NCBI GenBank assembly: GCA_951812925.1
Contig: OX638371.1
Coordinates: 2,976,001-3,040,000, forward strand
Direction of reading: 5' to 3'
Origin: Calliopum simillimum
Taxonomy: Eukaryota; Arthropoda; Insecta; Diptera; Lauxaniidae
Length of the DNA: 64,000 nt
Shown here in pieces: positions 22,983-35,700 of the stretch. The position numbers were made by a program, and so were the translations under genes. The notes beneath the pieces are model-generated. The model did no database searches. It saw only the letters and a list, made by a program, of their open reading frames with translations, and was not told where the DNA came from. Position 1 is the stretch's first letter, and each line of letters begins with the position of its first letter.

Positions 22983-24225
22983 ACACCCCAAAGGGAAAGT
23001 GAAAAACTATTGATTTTTTGACAGGCATTCAAATCAAGAAATATTTACTATTGATTTTTTGACAGTAATTAGCATTCAAATCAAGTAATATCTATTTATT
23101 GTATTTATTTTGGTTTTCTTCTGAAATAATTGTTACACTGTTATGCTTTTAAAAATTTTATTTAAAGATCATAAGTTGGCAAATTTTTTACATACATATT
23201 AAATACAAATATTTTTAAGATTTACAGAATAAAAAAATACAACATGAACACGAAGCGGCGACGCTATCAATTTTTTGATGCTCTATGAATGTAGGTGTGA
23301 ATGATTATTTCACAAATTGTAAATATACCTACATTTCATATACTGCTTTTCGTTTCCGCACCACTTCCCTGCGTTTGCCAAGACAATCGGTAAAAATGTG
23401 GAGCTTCTATGTTAAAATCATATTAAACACAGCTAATATTCAGTGTAAACGGCAACATTAACAGATTTACTTCGTGTTGAACATTTCAGCTCTGAAATTT
23501 CTGAAAGCGTTTTCTTTTCTCGACTAATAATTCTGCAATCTCGAGACTACAGTGCATTCTCTATTGCAGTCTGGGAAAAATTCCAGATAACCACCAATAT
23601 GTTGACTTGTTCTAGTTTACGGTAGATAAAAAAAAAGAAATGCAGTATTTTTTTAAATTATGAGATGTTGGCTACATGGCTACACTGCTGTTTACTTTCT
23701 TTGGACAGACTTTCGTTTGAAGCCACAAGAAATTCTAAAGCTTCTACAAAAGATATTGAAACGTATTGCTTTTTTCCAATTTTTTAGTTAATTTACATAT
23801 ATTGCATTTAAAAGTCATTTAAAATATTTTTTCACACAGTTGTCAGCAGTTGAATGCAGAATTTTTTGCACTTTCGAATTTTACGGGTAAAAAAATTCCA
23901 AATTTTTTAGAAACAAACACGATTTGTTTTACAGGTTAGAATTTTTTTTTAGAAACGAACGAAAAAAATGCAATTTCAGAAAGAGGCAGAAAATATGCAG
24001 AATTTTTTTTAGAAAAGAAAACGCTATAAAACACATGTGGTGAAAACCCACACGTTCAGATTAAACAACTTAGGGACTGGCAATAATGTTGGGGTGAGTT
24101 TAATAGAACGATTTGGAATTGACTTTGTACTTCAAAGTGGAACGTTGGAACTTTGTGCATCAAAATTGTTGGTTGGAGTGCATAACAAAATATTAAAAAT
24201 AAATTCGTGGTTTTTTAGTTCAAAA
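22983..24225. other. Intergenic and mTERF3 5' region
   Basis: No coding sequence is recognised apart from the open but non-conserved extension upstream of the mTERF3 start (from 24037). No transposon ends are seen. Confidence 0.5.
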
Positions 24226-25317
24226 ATGCACTTTTATAGTCTGATTAACGTTTCCAAAGTTATTTTAACACAAAATGTAACTGCATCGATAATACGTGGC
24301 TTACGCAAACAGATTTCAACTCCATTATCATCTGCGATACCAGTAAATAATTCACATATTGATGTGAAACCCTCAAACTCCGATTTAATGCAAATAAATG
24401 ATGAAGATGTTGTACCCACTTTCAATTTGGCAGCCTATGTTGATAAATCACCTACGCTGCAGAAATTCATACAAATGGGCGTCGATTTAAATCGCATAGA
24501 ACGGCGGAAAGGACTTGCGGAGTTTGTTCTTAAATTAGATTTTGAAGAGCATGTTAAGCCATATTTAATTTTTCTTAATGATCAAGGTGTTGCGGCTGCA
24601 AACTTTGGCGAATTAATTACAAAAAATCCACTGCTCTTCAAAGTAGAATTGGATGATTTACAAACGCGCGTTAATTATATGGAAGCGAAAAACTTTACAC
24701 ATCGTCAAATACAACGCATTATAACTTTAAATCCATACTGGTTGATGTTCCCAACAAGTCGCATCGACAAACGCTTAGGCCAATTTCAGCGAGAATTTCA
24801 TTTATCTGGTGATGATGTTCGTTTCCTTGCTACTAAACAGCCCCGTTTGATTACCTACAATATGGAGCACATACGCAAGTCAACATTTTGCATACGTGAA
24901 GAAATGGGGTTTGACCGTGACGAGCTCAAATGTCTGTTGCTGAACAAACCCCGACTTTGGATGATGCGTAAGTTTGTGTAAAAGATCTCGCAAATATAAT
25001 TAGATTTCACAATATGTACTTTACTTGCTCTTATTGCAGAATCAGATGAACTAGTTGAACGTTTTGCTTATGTTCACAATGAGATGCAGCTCTCACATGA
25101 TATGCTTATACAATTCCCCGAAGTATTGGTATCACGAGAATTTCGTTTACGACAGCGACATGAATTTTTGAAAATGCTAGGTCGTGCTCAGTATGATCCA
25201 GAAAAAGATCTGTATGTTTCACCAAAAGCTGTAGTCGAAGGAGATGATTATTACTTTGCTAAAAATGTTGCTAAAAGCGATATAAAAACGTATGAAATGT
25301 TTCTGAAGACAAGATAG
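24226..25317 (+). CDS. mTerf3: mTERF3, mitochondrial transcription/ribosome factor
   Basis: Exons 24226-24967 and 25040-25317 (72-bp GT-AG intron, CAG join TGC|AATCAG splitting a Gln codon) give 339 residues. Met at 24226 is chosen because MHFYSLINVSKVILTQNVTA is a presequence-like start; the frame is open upstream to 24037 but that part looks non-coding. mTERF repeats follow (VKPYLIFLNDQGV, LITKNPLLF, IQRIITLNPYWLMF, VRFLATKQPRLITYN, LKCLLLNKPRLWM, MLIQFPEVLVSR), each a helix-turn-helix with the family proline. The C-terminus FLKMLGRAQYDPEKDLYVS and ...MFLKTR aligns well with human MTERF3. The family acts in the mitochondrial matrix on transcription and ribosome assembly. A large palindromic element starts 60 bp after the stop codon. 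Confidence 0.93.
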
Positions 25318-25376
25318 TAGCAAATATCTGAATCGAGTCTTAAGTAGGTAAAATATTTGAACATAGTTGTATATTA

Positions 25377-27026
25377 GACTGACCCAAAAAAACTAAAGGA
25401 GTTCCGATCTTAGAGGCTCAGCACTTAAAATGTTCGGTAGGGTCTCTAGACTACGTGTGTAAATTTTGGTAAAAAAATATTGAGATTTAGTACTCGCGCA
25501 AGCGCGATAGGAGGCGCTGCCTTGATCGTACGAGAATAGGGGTCTTTCAGCCCGTGGAAATTGATAAAAACGGATAGCAAAAATTTTTTTTCTGTCCTAC
25601 TTTATGTTTTCGAGGTCGCTGAAGACGATGGCATCACCAGTTTTTGGAACAGATTCCAAGATTTCAAGACATTCAAGATATCTCTCGAAAAAAACGAAAA
25701 AATATGAGCTTTTTGTTAGATTAAATTGCCATTAATCGTAGCAAAATTTTTTTTTTTTTTCTCGGACACTAGTCTTGTAGCCTAGGTTGTGACAAACAAA
25801 ATGAGTGGTCGTACAATATTTTTTGATAAAATCTTCTCGAGATATCGGCCACAGACTGAACCGCCGTCCTGACGTATTATTGTTCATTGCCGGTCACTAG
25901 GAATATCTGCCGATTTTACGCTATTATAATTGGTTTTTGAGATCCTACCTTGTACTCTCGATGGCGGTGGAGATGCTGAAACATTTATTTTCACGATAAA
26001 ATGCAAGTGTTTCAATACATTCAAGATATTCCTATGATAAATTTCCCTAGTGGGATTTCCAATGAAAAGCAGAACTAGCTCTAAAACCTCGACATAATTT
26101 TTCCACGCATGATTCATCTGTAGCTAGTGATTGATGACCGTCGCGGTTTATTTCTGGAAACATGTAAAAGGCTTGGCCTGCCATAAAAACAAAATCGGAG
26201 GCATCTGCAGTGGAAGATAAAAAATTTGGGAGATATTGGCACCTTTCCAGAAGAAAACCGCGATGGTCATCAATCACTAGCTCCAGATGAATCATGCGCG
26301 GAAAAATGTCGAGGTTTTAGAGCTAGTTCTGCTTTTCATTGGAAGTCCCACTTGGGAAATTTATCATAGGAATATCTTGAATGTATTGAAACACTTGCAT
26401 TTTATCGTGAAAATAAATTTTCCAGCATCTCCAGCGCCATCGAGAGTACAAAGTAGGATCTCAAAAATCAATGATAATAGCGTAAAATCGGCAGATATCC
26501 CCAGTAACCGGCAATGAACAATAATACGTCAGGACGGCGGTTCAGTCTGTGGCCGATATCTCGAGAAGATTTTATCAAAAAATATTGTGCGACCACACAT
26601 TTTGTTCGTCACAACCTAGGCTACAAGACTAGTGTCCGAGAAAAAAAAATAAAAAATTTTCCTTCGATAAATGCCAATTTAATCTAACAAAAATCTCATA
26701 TTTTTATGTTTCTTCGAGAGATATCTTATATGTCTTGAAATCTTGGAATTTTTTCCTAAAACTGACCATGCCATCGTCTTCAGCGAACTCGAAAACATAA
26801 AATAGGACAGAAAAAAAAATTGCTCCTATCCTTTTTTATTAATTTCCACGGGCTGAAAGACCCCTATTCTCGTACGATCAAGGCAGCACCACCTATCGCG
26901 CTTGCGCGAGTACTAAATCTCAATATTTTTTTACCAAAATTTACACACGTAGTCTAGAGGCCCTACCGAACATTTTAAAAGCTGAGCCTCTAAGATCGGA
27001 ACACCTTTAGTTTTTTTGGGTCAGTC
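25377..27026. mobile_element. 1,650-bp palindromic element, TIR GACTGACCCAAAAAAACTAA
   Basis: The two halves are near-perfect reverse complements from the ends (GACTGACCC / GGGTCAGTC) to a loop of roughly 80 bp near 26155-26235. TA flanks both sides (25375-25376, 27027-27028). No transposase is encoded; reading frames inside the arms are mirror images of each other (MNHAWKNYVEVLELVLLFIG and MNHARKN.VEVLELVLLFIG). The arm length far exceeds an ordinary TIR. If co-transcribed with mTERF3 it would form a hairpin of about 780 bp. Confidence 0.88.
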
Positions 27027-27639
27027 TATTGTATATAGCAGGCATTGAAATAAGCTGTAGTAATACCCTATTTCTGCAGTAATAACTTCAGAATCTTGTA
27101 AAAAATTGTAATAATAATTTTCACCCAAATTACTTTGTTTTGCGTTAATCGTTGAAACTAAATACTCATTTTATTTCGTTTATAACCGTTTTAGTTGTCT
27201 AACCTCACCAATTTGGGCTAAAATGTAGCAACCACAATAAGTACTCGGCAACTCTACTTAAAACATACATATTTTTATAAATGCATTCGAAGAAAATTTC
27301 GCTATAAATTTTCAATTTTAAATTGAACCATTGCCATGATATCTGTTATTTAATATTAATCACGTGAATAAGGCATTAAAAAAATTTTGCTAAAAATTGC
27401 AAATAAAAACAAAAAAAAAAATTCTGCAGTAATAACTTTTTCTTATTTCAACCCCTGGTATATAGTATGAAAAGTGTATTTAATTAACAAATGAAAAGTA
27501 TGAAACAAAATAAAAAATTTATTATTTCATCAAAAAAAAAAAAAAGTAAGTACTTTTCTTTTCTTTTTGAATCCGTCAATTTGATTTTTTCGGAATATGC
27601 ATGCTATTTTAAAGCTATATAAGTATATAGCGTTCAAAC

Positions 27640-27900
27640 GATAAAACTACGAAGCTTCTGGGAGGTGATAGAAGGCTGAGACCTACAAAAAGTTGCATAA
27701 AAGGGTTTGTTAATAGGACGTTGTTCATACTAAAATGGCCACCAAAGTCAAAAAAAGTAGGAAAAAAATTTTAAATATCAATTTTAAAGGTCCAGAACTT
27801 TGCGAAATCTTTTTAAACACTATAAAAAATACATCCTAGAAAGTTCATACAATTTGCTGAAAGTTTTCTCTAAAACGTTAGGGCGACCCAAGAAAATTGT
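27640..27900. repeat. Arm of the 59152-59770 repeat family
   Basis: AGCTTCTGGGAGGTGATAGA, ACTAAAATGGCCACCAAAGTC and AAAGGTCCAGAACTTTGCGA match 59177-59770 in order, but with the intervening arm missing. It directly abuts the LINE remnant that follows. Non-coding. Confidence 0.7.
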
Positions 27901-27904
27901 TTTT

Positions 27905-28545
27905 GTAAAACAAGTCAGTCTAGGGCAAAAGAGGATATCAACTCAAGAATAGCAAAAGCAAAAGGCGCGTTTGCTCAACTGAACAAAATATGGTCTTCAT
28001 CCGTTATATCCACCAAAACGAGAGTGCGCATTTTTGATTCGAATGTGAAATCGGTTTTGTTATATGGGTGCGAAACGTGGCTTGTTACTGAGCAACTAAT
28101 GAACAAGCTGCAAGTATTCGTCAACAAATGCTTAAGGCGAATACTAAAGGTTTGGTGGCCTCGCACTATATCAAATGCCGAGCTACATCAAAAATGCAAT
28201 CAGAGGGCTATGCAATCGAGGTCAAGCTGCGCAAATGGAGATGGATTGGTCACACTCTCCGGAAACCACACAGCGAAGTTTGTCGCCAGGCTCTTGAGTG
28301 GAATCCACAAGGCAGTAGAGGACGTGGTAGACCCAAAACCAACTGGAAGAGGTCGCTGGAAAAGGAAATCCAAGAATCGGGAAAGTCGTGGCAAGAGATT
28401 AAAGTCATCGCAAGGGATCGTGACAAATGGAGATTTCATATTGGCCCTATGCTCCTCCTAGGAGTTAAAGGAGAATACATACATAGGGCTCCTCTATCAC
28501 CTCACCTCGATATATCTAACAATCAAATCAGACCTTAAATCGAAT
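27905..28545 (+). pseudogene. RTE-like LINE 3' fragment, frameshifted
   Basis: The translation gives the C-terminal end of a non-LTR polyprotein: INSRIAKAKGAFAQLNKIW, VLLYGCETW, LQVFVNKCLRRILKVWWPRT and ISNAELH in frame 1. It then shifts near 28200 to frame 3 for LRKWRWIGHTLRKP, QALEWNPQGSRGRGRPKTNW and DRDKWRF, and seems to shift back before the expected ALCSS end at about 28461. The YGCETW ... RWIGH ... GRGRPK order is typical of RTE-type and related LINEs. It is 5'-truncated and broken by two frameshifts. No target duplication was identified. Confidence 0.85.
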
Positions 28546-29725
28546 GAATTTCTATTGTTCTTGAATGGTATATAGTTGGTAAAGTCGAAAATACTCTGAA
28601 CAAAATATTTGTGTACAGTGAATCAGACTCTTCATGACCGAAACAGTGCCACTTCCCAGATAAAATATCCTTGAAGTAATGTGGATGGTATGCAAATAAT
28701 ATTTGTGTGGAGCTTAAGGGTGGATCCGGCAAGCGCTGCATATAAGAGTAGCCAAATTTACAGTGCCAGTGTCAGGGAACGCATCAATCATCGATCAGAA
28801 CAAATTTTGAATAACGAAAGAACAAAAGTTGCTTTTTTAATGTATATTTTTTTATTATCATATTTATGTTGTTTTCAACTTTTCATACTTTCTTTCCATT
28901 GGTATTTATAAAAAATGTCTATAATTATTTTATATTATATTAAAAATATAAATTAAAAATGTAATGTACGAAATTCAAAATTCACATATACGCGTAGGTA
29001 TGTATTAATTTATATAGTTTTTTTTTTTTTTTTGCCGCAGCTTGTTTTTGCTTTTTAATATAAGTTTTTTAATGAATTGAAATTTGATTTAGGTATATAA
29101 AGATTAAAATGTATTTTTAAAATCTTAAGTAATTATAAATATTTAGAGATAAAAATAATAACAAACGTTTTTAAAAAACCAAAAGAAAAAAAAAAAAAAA
29201 AAAACGTTTAAAAACACAGTTGTAAACAGTTCAAATGATACGAAGTTCAGTTTTTTAGCATAAGTTTAATTTTAATTTAAATTTATTTAATTCAAAAGAA
29301 AATCGTTTAAATCAAATCAATTAAAATAAAAAACACTTAAAAATTGTTTGTTTTAACAAGAGGAAATAGAAATACAATTAGTTACAATTTTGCTTTCAAT
29401 TTTACGTTTTTTTATGACAAAAAAAATAAGTTTAATATTTTTTAAATTTGTCGATTTTGGAAAATCAAAAATCCTGAGCCCGCCGTTTTTTAAGATTAAT
29501 TTTAATTCTAAGACGTTTGCGTTTTATGCATATATGTTTGTGTTTTTTCTTCTCTTTTTTCTTTTTATAAATAAGTATATTGATAAAAGTGTAATAAATT
29601 TGTTACACATTTTCCATTGTTTTTTATTATAGAAAAATGTAATTGTTTTTCTTGTTGCTTAGTAAATTTTTTTTTTTTTTTTTTAACTGAAATTAGAATT
29701 GAATCACTCTTAAACTTCCTTCAGT
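28546..29725. other. Intergenic; likely includes BNIP3 3' UTR
   Basis: AT-rich, with several poly(A)/poly(T) tracts. No coding sequence is seen. BNIP3 transcription from the right should end here. Confidence 0.5.
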
Positions 29726-32700
29726 TCAGTCAATGACGACTCTTGTCAAAAGAATTCCACGTTTGCTAAGCCATAGCCCAATTCCAGCTCCTAGCAGCAA
29801 CGATAATACATTGGAGAGTATGAGCGAATATAAAATTTCGCGGGAAAAGAGCGAATTTTTGCCAACACGTGTCAAACGAATAGAATAGCCAGTACCCTTC
29901 TTTTTGTTGGGATGTTCGAATTTCCAATCTCTGTAAATTTTAAGAAAAAGTATTGGATTTTTGTTAATTAACTGGTCGGAATTATTTTGTTCGTATTCTA
30001 GTTAACTTACTTAGGGGGCTGTTGATCTGGCCGGCTGTTCCATTCGTCTAACCATTCTGTATCTTTTTGAGTTTCACCTTCCTAAAAAGAATCGAACGTA
30101 CAACTTAGCAAAAAATAGATAGAAAATTATTTAACAAGCTGTAATTTTGACAAAGTTTAGAAAAAAGAACGAGGCTCAATTCGCGATTAGGTAATACACA
30201 ATCGGAAATTGAGCCGTTCAGAAGTCAATCTGATTAACTCCTCATTCGATGGTAAAGCAAAATATCACGGAAACATGAAGATTACAGTATCATTGAACAA
30301 TTTTTATTTTGTTTTATTATAATAGTCAAAAATATTTATTTTGGACAGCTTTCTAATTTCTCTTCTTCATGATTTGACGAAATTAGAAAATCTAGTCTCT
30401 GTCATAGTAAAGTCAAAAACTGTTAAGAATTTAAGGCCTGAAACAAACGTTTGCAAGTCGATTGCAATGTCTTAAAATACATAACAGTTTCGGATAGTCA
30501 ATGAGGATACTTTTGAGCTCGTAAAGAATGAACTGATTTTGATCAGTCTCCTGTCTATAACACAAGCACTTTCAATACAAAAAAAGGCGAAGTCAAAGTA
30601 TCATTTTAATCAGTTCATTCCTACTGGTTCCAAAGCAAAAACTCATTTGTTGGTAATAATTACAAAAAAATTTAAAAATAGATACTGAAATGAAAAGTTT
30701 TCAAATTGAAATTTATAATACTTAAGCATGATACAATTAACAAGGTAACGTCAGTAACTGACACGTTTCTTGTTCTTCTTTTTTGGTAGCAAGTACTGTC
30801 AAAATTAACTAGCAAAACAACAACAATTTTACAGTTTTCTGATTTTGTCATTTGCCTCAAAGCGATTTGATTGGTTGATTTCGTTCTCCGCTTTGCTCTT
30901 ATTGACAGAACTTGCTACCAATTTTGTCTCCGTTTTGTTCGTTTTGACATTTTGTCGCTACCTCTATAATTGTACCTGATACTTAAGCATAAAATATATA
31001 TTTTTTAAATTCGAATCTGTATCATTTCTAAAAAAATATAATTTTGTCAAACTACTAAAATTTAAATTTATTTCTAATAATCCTAAGATATGGATATAGT
31101 TATTAAGGAAAAACATATCTATTAGGATTTCAAATTTGACATGTTAGGATATTTTTTTTTGTAGGAGGGAAGTGCGCTACACGAGGAGTTAAAAAGTTTG
31201 GCTCTTACTTTGCTCCAATAATTTATATATACATTCTTGAGCTCCTCATCTGGACAAAGTTCGGTATTTGGGCTATTTGGTGGCGATTTAGGACTGCAAA
31301 AAATCGATAAAGAATTAAAGTTAGCGTTAAAATAAAAAAAATAAAAGATTTTTATGTATTAACCTATCTCTTGGTGTATCACGTCTCGAGCTGGCCAATG
31401 ATACAACACGACTTGAATTGTTTGATTCTCGTTGTGCTTCACGCAATAAACGCAAGTATTCTTCACCAGAGGAAAAGGGTAATGGTGTTATTCTATCGGG
31501 ACTTTTTACGCCAGCCAATGCTGCAGCGCTGCTCAACTCGATCCATGATTCTAAAAAGAAAAAAAAAAAAAAGAAAAAACTATCAACAAATGTGGGACGA
31601 AATAAATTGTATACGATTTTTAAATGTAGTAAGTACATATTTGAAACAAATGTAGCTAATTTTTTACAAATTGTAAAATCGAAATTTCGAGCGTTAATTA
31701 AACTTAAGCTTTTTGAAAGGAAAAAAAAAAAAAAAAAAAAAAATACATTTAATGCCCAAAACTCGTTGAATATGAAAACTCTCCACTATCGTTTGATTTT
31801 GTAAAATGAATTTCTTTAGTAGTTGTGGAAGCCATCAAAAATTTTTGGAAAAAATTTACAAAAAGTGGAAAAGATATTCTCAATATAGACATTATTAATC
31901 TAACATTTTGTATCAATGAAACGTTTCAGCAACGTTCTGGAATATTTTGAAGAATTAGATCGAATAGTGACGAAGAGACTGAGAAATTAGCAAAATCTTA
32001 GATCTTATAGCATAGACAGACGACAGCGTTAATCCGCCTCAGCAGCCTTAATCCGAATTTACTTGTGCATAATCCCCAACTCAGTACACATCGACTACAA
32101 CACTAATACATGAAATCAAAGTGGAATAGTGCTGATTTGAGCTATTTTAATATGGCAACGCTGTCGATAATTGTAATCGATTGTTACAATTTGATAGAAT
32201 CAAAACATCTGATTATCAATTTTGAAGTCAATTTATAAATGTCACTTCATTGAAAAAATATAAATTGAAGCCACAACAAAAGTGAGCCAAAGTGATAAAT
32301 AAAAAATATGTTTAGGTACACAGCAGAAAATAAAACGAACACCTTCAGAAGTGGAGTAATCGTTGAATGTTCCGAAAATGTTTTCGTTTGATTTCGGGCA
32401 TTTTTCAGTAAACGACTGCGCTCATATTTTTATTTTCATTTAATAATTTTCCAATCGATGGTACAAAATGATGTTCTGTGCAAATTGCTTCTTCCAATCG
32501 AAGGCATAAAATGATGTTCTGTTTAGATTGTGCCTTCCAATCGAAGGCATAAAATTATATTTTGTTCAGATTGCGCCTTCCAATCGAAAGCATAAATTGA
32601 TGTTATATCGCAAAGAAACTCAAAGACACTTTTGTTTTGCCAAAAAGAAGAAACCCGATTCCCGACTGTTCCGATTGCACTTTCTTGCAGAAGGCAACAA

Positions 32701-35700
32701 AGGAATGATACGATTAGCGGCCAGCACTGAACAAAAGGAAAGTGTTTTCTGATGTGGCAAAGGAATGATTCGAAGAACGAAAGGAATGTGCCAAAGAGCT
32801 ATGTTTGGATGATCAAACTTCTGCTGGGTAAAAACCAAATGAAATTTTTTCAATTTAAGACGGGAATAACCAGAAAGCGCACTGTGTGAAGCGATGAGCA
32901 GGTGCTGTCAAAACAAACAAGTTAACAAACAAATCAGCTGTTTACTTAATGCAGAAACTGTCGTCTGTCAGGGTAAAATTTTCAATTGAATTATTACGTT
33001 TATAATCCAGATTAACGTTGTCGTATGTCTATGCTATAAGACTTAAGTGTAAACCTTTAATTTCCTACCTAGACAGTCCGTTTAACCTAGACCAAGTGCA
33101 ACGAGCCAAAAAGGAGACTTTTAAATTTGCTCGAAAAAACACACCCCCTTTGGATTTCAATTATCTGATACATACGTACTAATAAGTTCAATGGAACATA
33201 AAACGCGTTCTTGGTGTTAGAATGCGCAGTATTCGTGTTTTTCTTTATTAATTTAACAACACGCGCTACATTAATATGTTTACCTTTTTTTCCGATTTCC
33301 TTTTGTTTATCTTTTCAGTCAACCTCTGACTAATATGGGTAATAATAAAACACAAAAAAACAGCTCATAAGTGCTTTCGTCAAAAAAAACCCAACAACCC
33401 CCTAAACTGCCGGCCAAGACGTAGTAAATTTCTAGTCATAATAATAATAACAACATTGGTGAATGATATGGCGTTAGCACGTAGTCTCATGTACATATGA
33501 ATGTACGTTTCGTTTGTTAATGGGTCTTTTGTCTGTTAACATTTCACAATCTTTGGTAAAAAAAAAACACACCAACACAAATATTTTCCATTTCTACTTA
33601 AAGTGAATGGTCAACTTAAAAAAAATCCATAAGTTCACCGCACTCGCTGCTCCTTTAACTGTGTGAATGCATGAAAAAAGCTTGCTATACAGAATGGCAA
33701 AAACGTAAAATATTTCAAGAGCATCATATGATGTTCTTTGTTATTTCTCTTTACAAATAAATTTTTTGATTATTTTCAATTGTGGTTTCATGATAAGCGA
33801 ATACATACGTACGTACATATATGAAATATATTGAATTTCACAAAGAACAGACGCCCTTTACGATAGTTTACACCTGAAACTAAAGCATTCGTCACGGTAT
33901 AAGTAGTATATACCATAAATGCTAATTCACAGGTAAGTACATAAATGCATTATATTAAGGTCTAGACTATGTATCTGAAATCTTGTAAGCACAATTTTTC
34001 ATGAGTTCAACACACTCTCCATTCTGTCCTTTGAAAGTCATTGGAGTTTAACTTTAAGAGATTTTCTTTGTCATACCGAAATAAAACTTCAACTTTTTCT
34101 CTATTCACTGAGTAAAAAAGGTTTAACGTCGTAAAATCGCTCAAAATTCTGCACTTATCAGTCTTTCAAATTCTTCTCCTTTATCAATTAGTTTATCAGT
34201 AAAAAACTTAATTTATTTAAATTGAAAAGTCTTAATGCAATAACTTTTAAGACTTTACCACATTCATTAATTATGCGCTGACAACGTTGATTCAATTAAA
34301 AAGTTTTGAGCGTTTGAAACAGAATTTATTTATGATTTTTTTTGAGCATTTTTAAATTGACTTCGTTATGGCGATATCTTCGCAGAAATGGAATTTGTAA
34401 TTTGTATCACGTTGTTGAGAACAGAGAAAATCGTCTGCTGTATACCATGTCACACAACTTTTCTCAAACGTTATGTAGTTACTTTTGAATTATCTTAAAT
34501 TTTGCATAACAACAATGAGACACTAAAGTGTATTTAGTATTATGTTTCGAGAAAATTATAATCAATCAAGCTCGTTAGAAATAAAAAAAAAAAAGGTTTT
34601 TACAAGTTCTCCTTAGACCGCTTATATAATTACATATGTGACCGTCCAGTGGAAAAGATACCTTATCTTCACAAAATAAAAAATTTTCTAAAAATACGCA
34701 CAATTTTAAATAGAATGATCACTGGTAAATTTCAAAAATTTACTGAGTTATGGCATTTTGAAATCTTAAAATGAAAAACTCAAGTTTGTAAATATCGAAG
34801 TTCAAAGTTTGTGAATTATAAATTTTTAAAGGGGGTAGAGGTTCAGTAAGACCAGGGGCGTGGAGAAAAAATCCGGGACCGGGGGTAATTATATACCGAG
34901 CCCCCTCCAGTACTAGGTTTTTTTTTATTCGGGACTAACCCACAGAATGCCCAAGAGATATATGAAATGTGCAAACTTGTGATTTTGTTTGCTTCCCGCC
35001 CATATTCATAAAATAAAAGTAAAAAAAAAATAAGATTTCAGCCGGTCTTCGATCAATGCTTGAAAAATATACTAAAAAAAGGCAAATCATTTTAACTGCC
35101 CGTAACTTCGAGACTATTGGTTTTTTTCGGAGATGTCATTAAATCAACCTTTGTAGAGAATAAGTAGGCCAACATTATATTCTCAGAAGAATTCGGTCCA
35201 AATATTAAACTTGTTGCTGTTTTGGAACAAAAGTAGCAATTTCTTAAAATTTTCATAACTAGAAATTAATTTTTTGTAAATTTCAAATGGCGAAATATTT
35301 GTTCTGGAAATTTTATGTTGTACGAAATTAAATGTAAATTAATTAAAAATAAAAAGTTAATTAAAACTTAATTCTTAAGGTATGGATCTGGTCTCAATGT
35401 ACTGATTTTTGTCTTCAAAATGAGCTATGAAATGGTCTTGTATAAAACAAATAATATTTTCCTTAAGGCAGGATTCGGTACCTTGAAGTTTTAAAGTTAT
35501 GTAGCGTGTAAGAGGATATTAATTTTATAAGTTTTATTTTTTTATAGTTGAGAGTAAAGATGGGCGTTGGCTCTAGTTTTATTCATGGCCCGCGGGGCTC
35601 TACTTACCAGCGATAGGCTCGGGCTTTAAAATCGATTTTCATGTGAGCCCGAACCTAACCACAAAAGCTCTTAATTAAGAGGCCCGTGAGGACCCGTAAA

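Noticed and set aside
24037..24225. Upstream extension of the mTERF3 frame to an earlier ATG
   Set aside because: The added residues are unlike a mitochondrial presequence and the ATG at 24226 gives one; the extension is probably 5' UTR.
25884..26517. Mirror-image frames MNHAWKN / MNHARKN as a gene pair
   Set aside because: They are the two arms of the palindrome read on opposite strands; no domain, and stops limit each to under 80 codons.
31801..31850. Alternative BNIP3 first exon with ATG GCT TCC ACA on the minus strand
   Set aside because: No donor site follows the coding-like codons in the right phase; the exon at 63681-63723 fits phase and family better.
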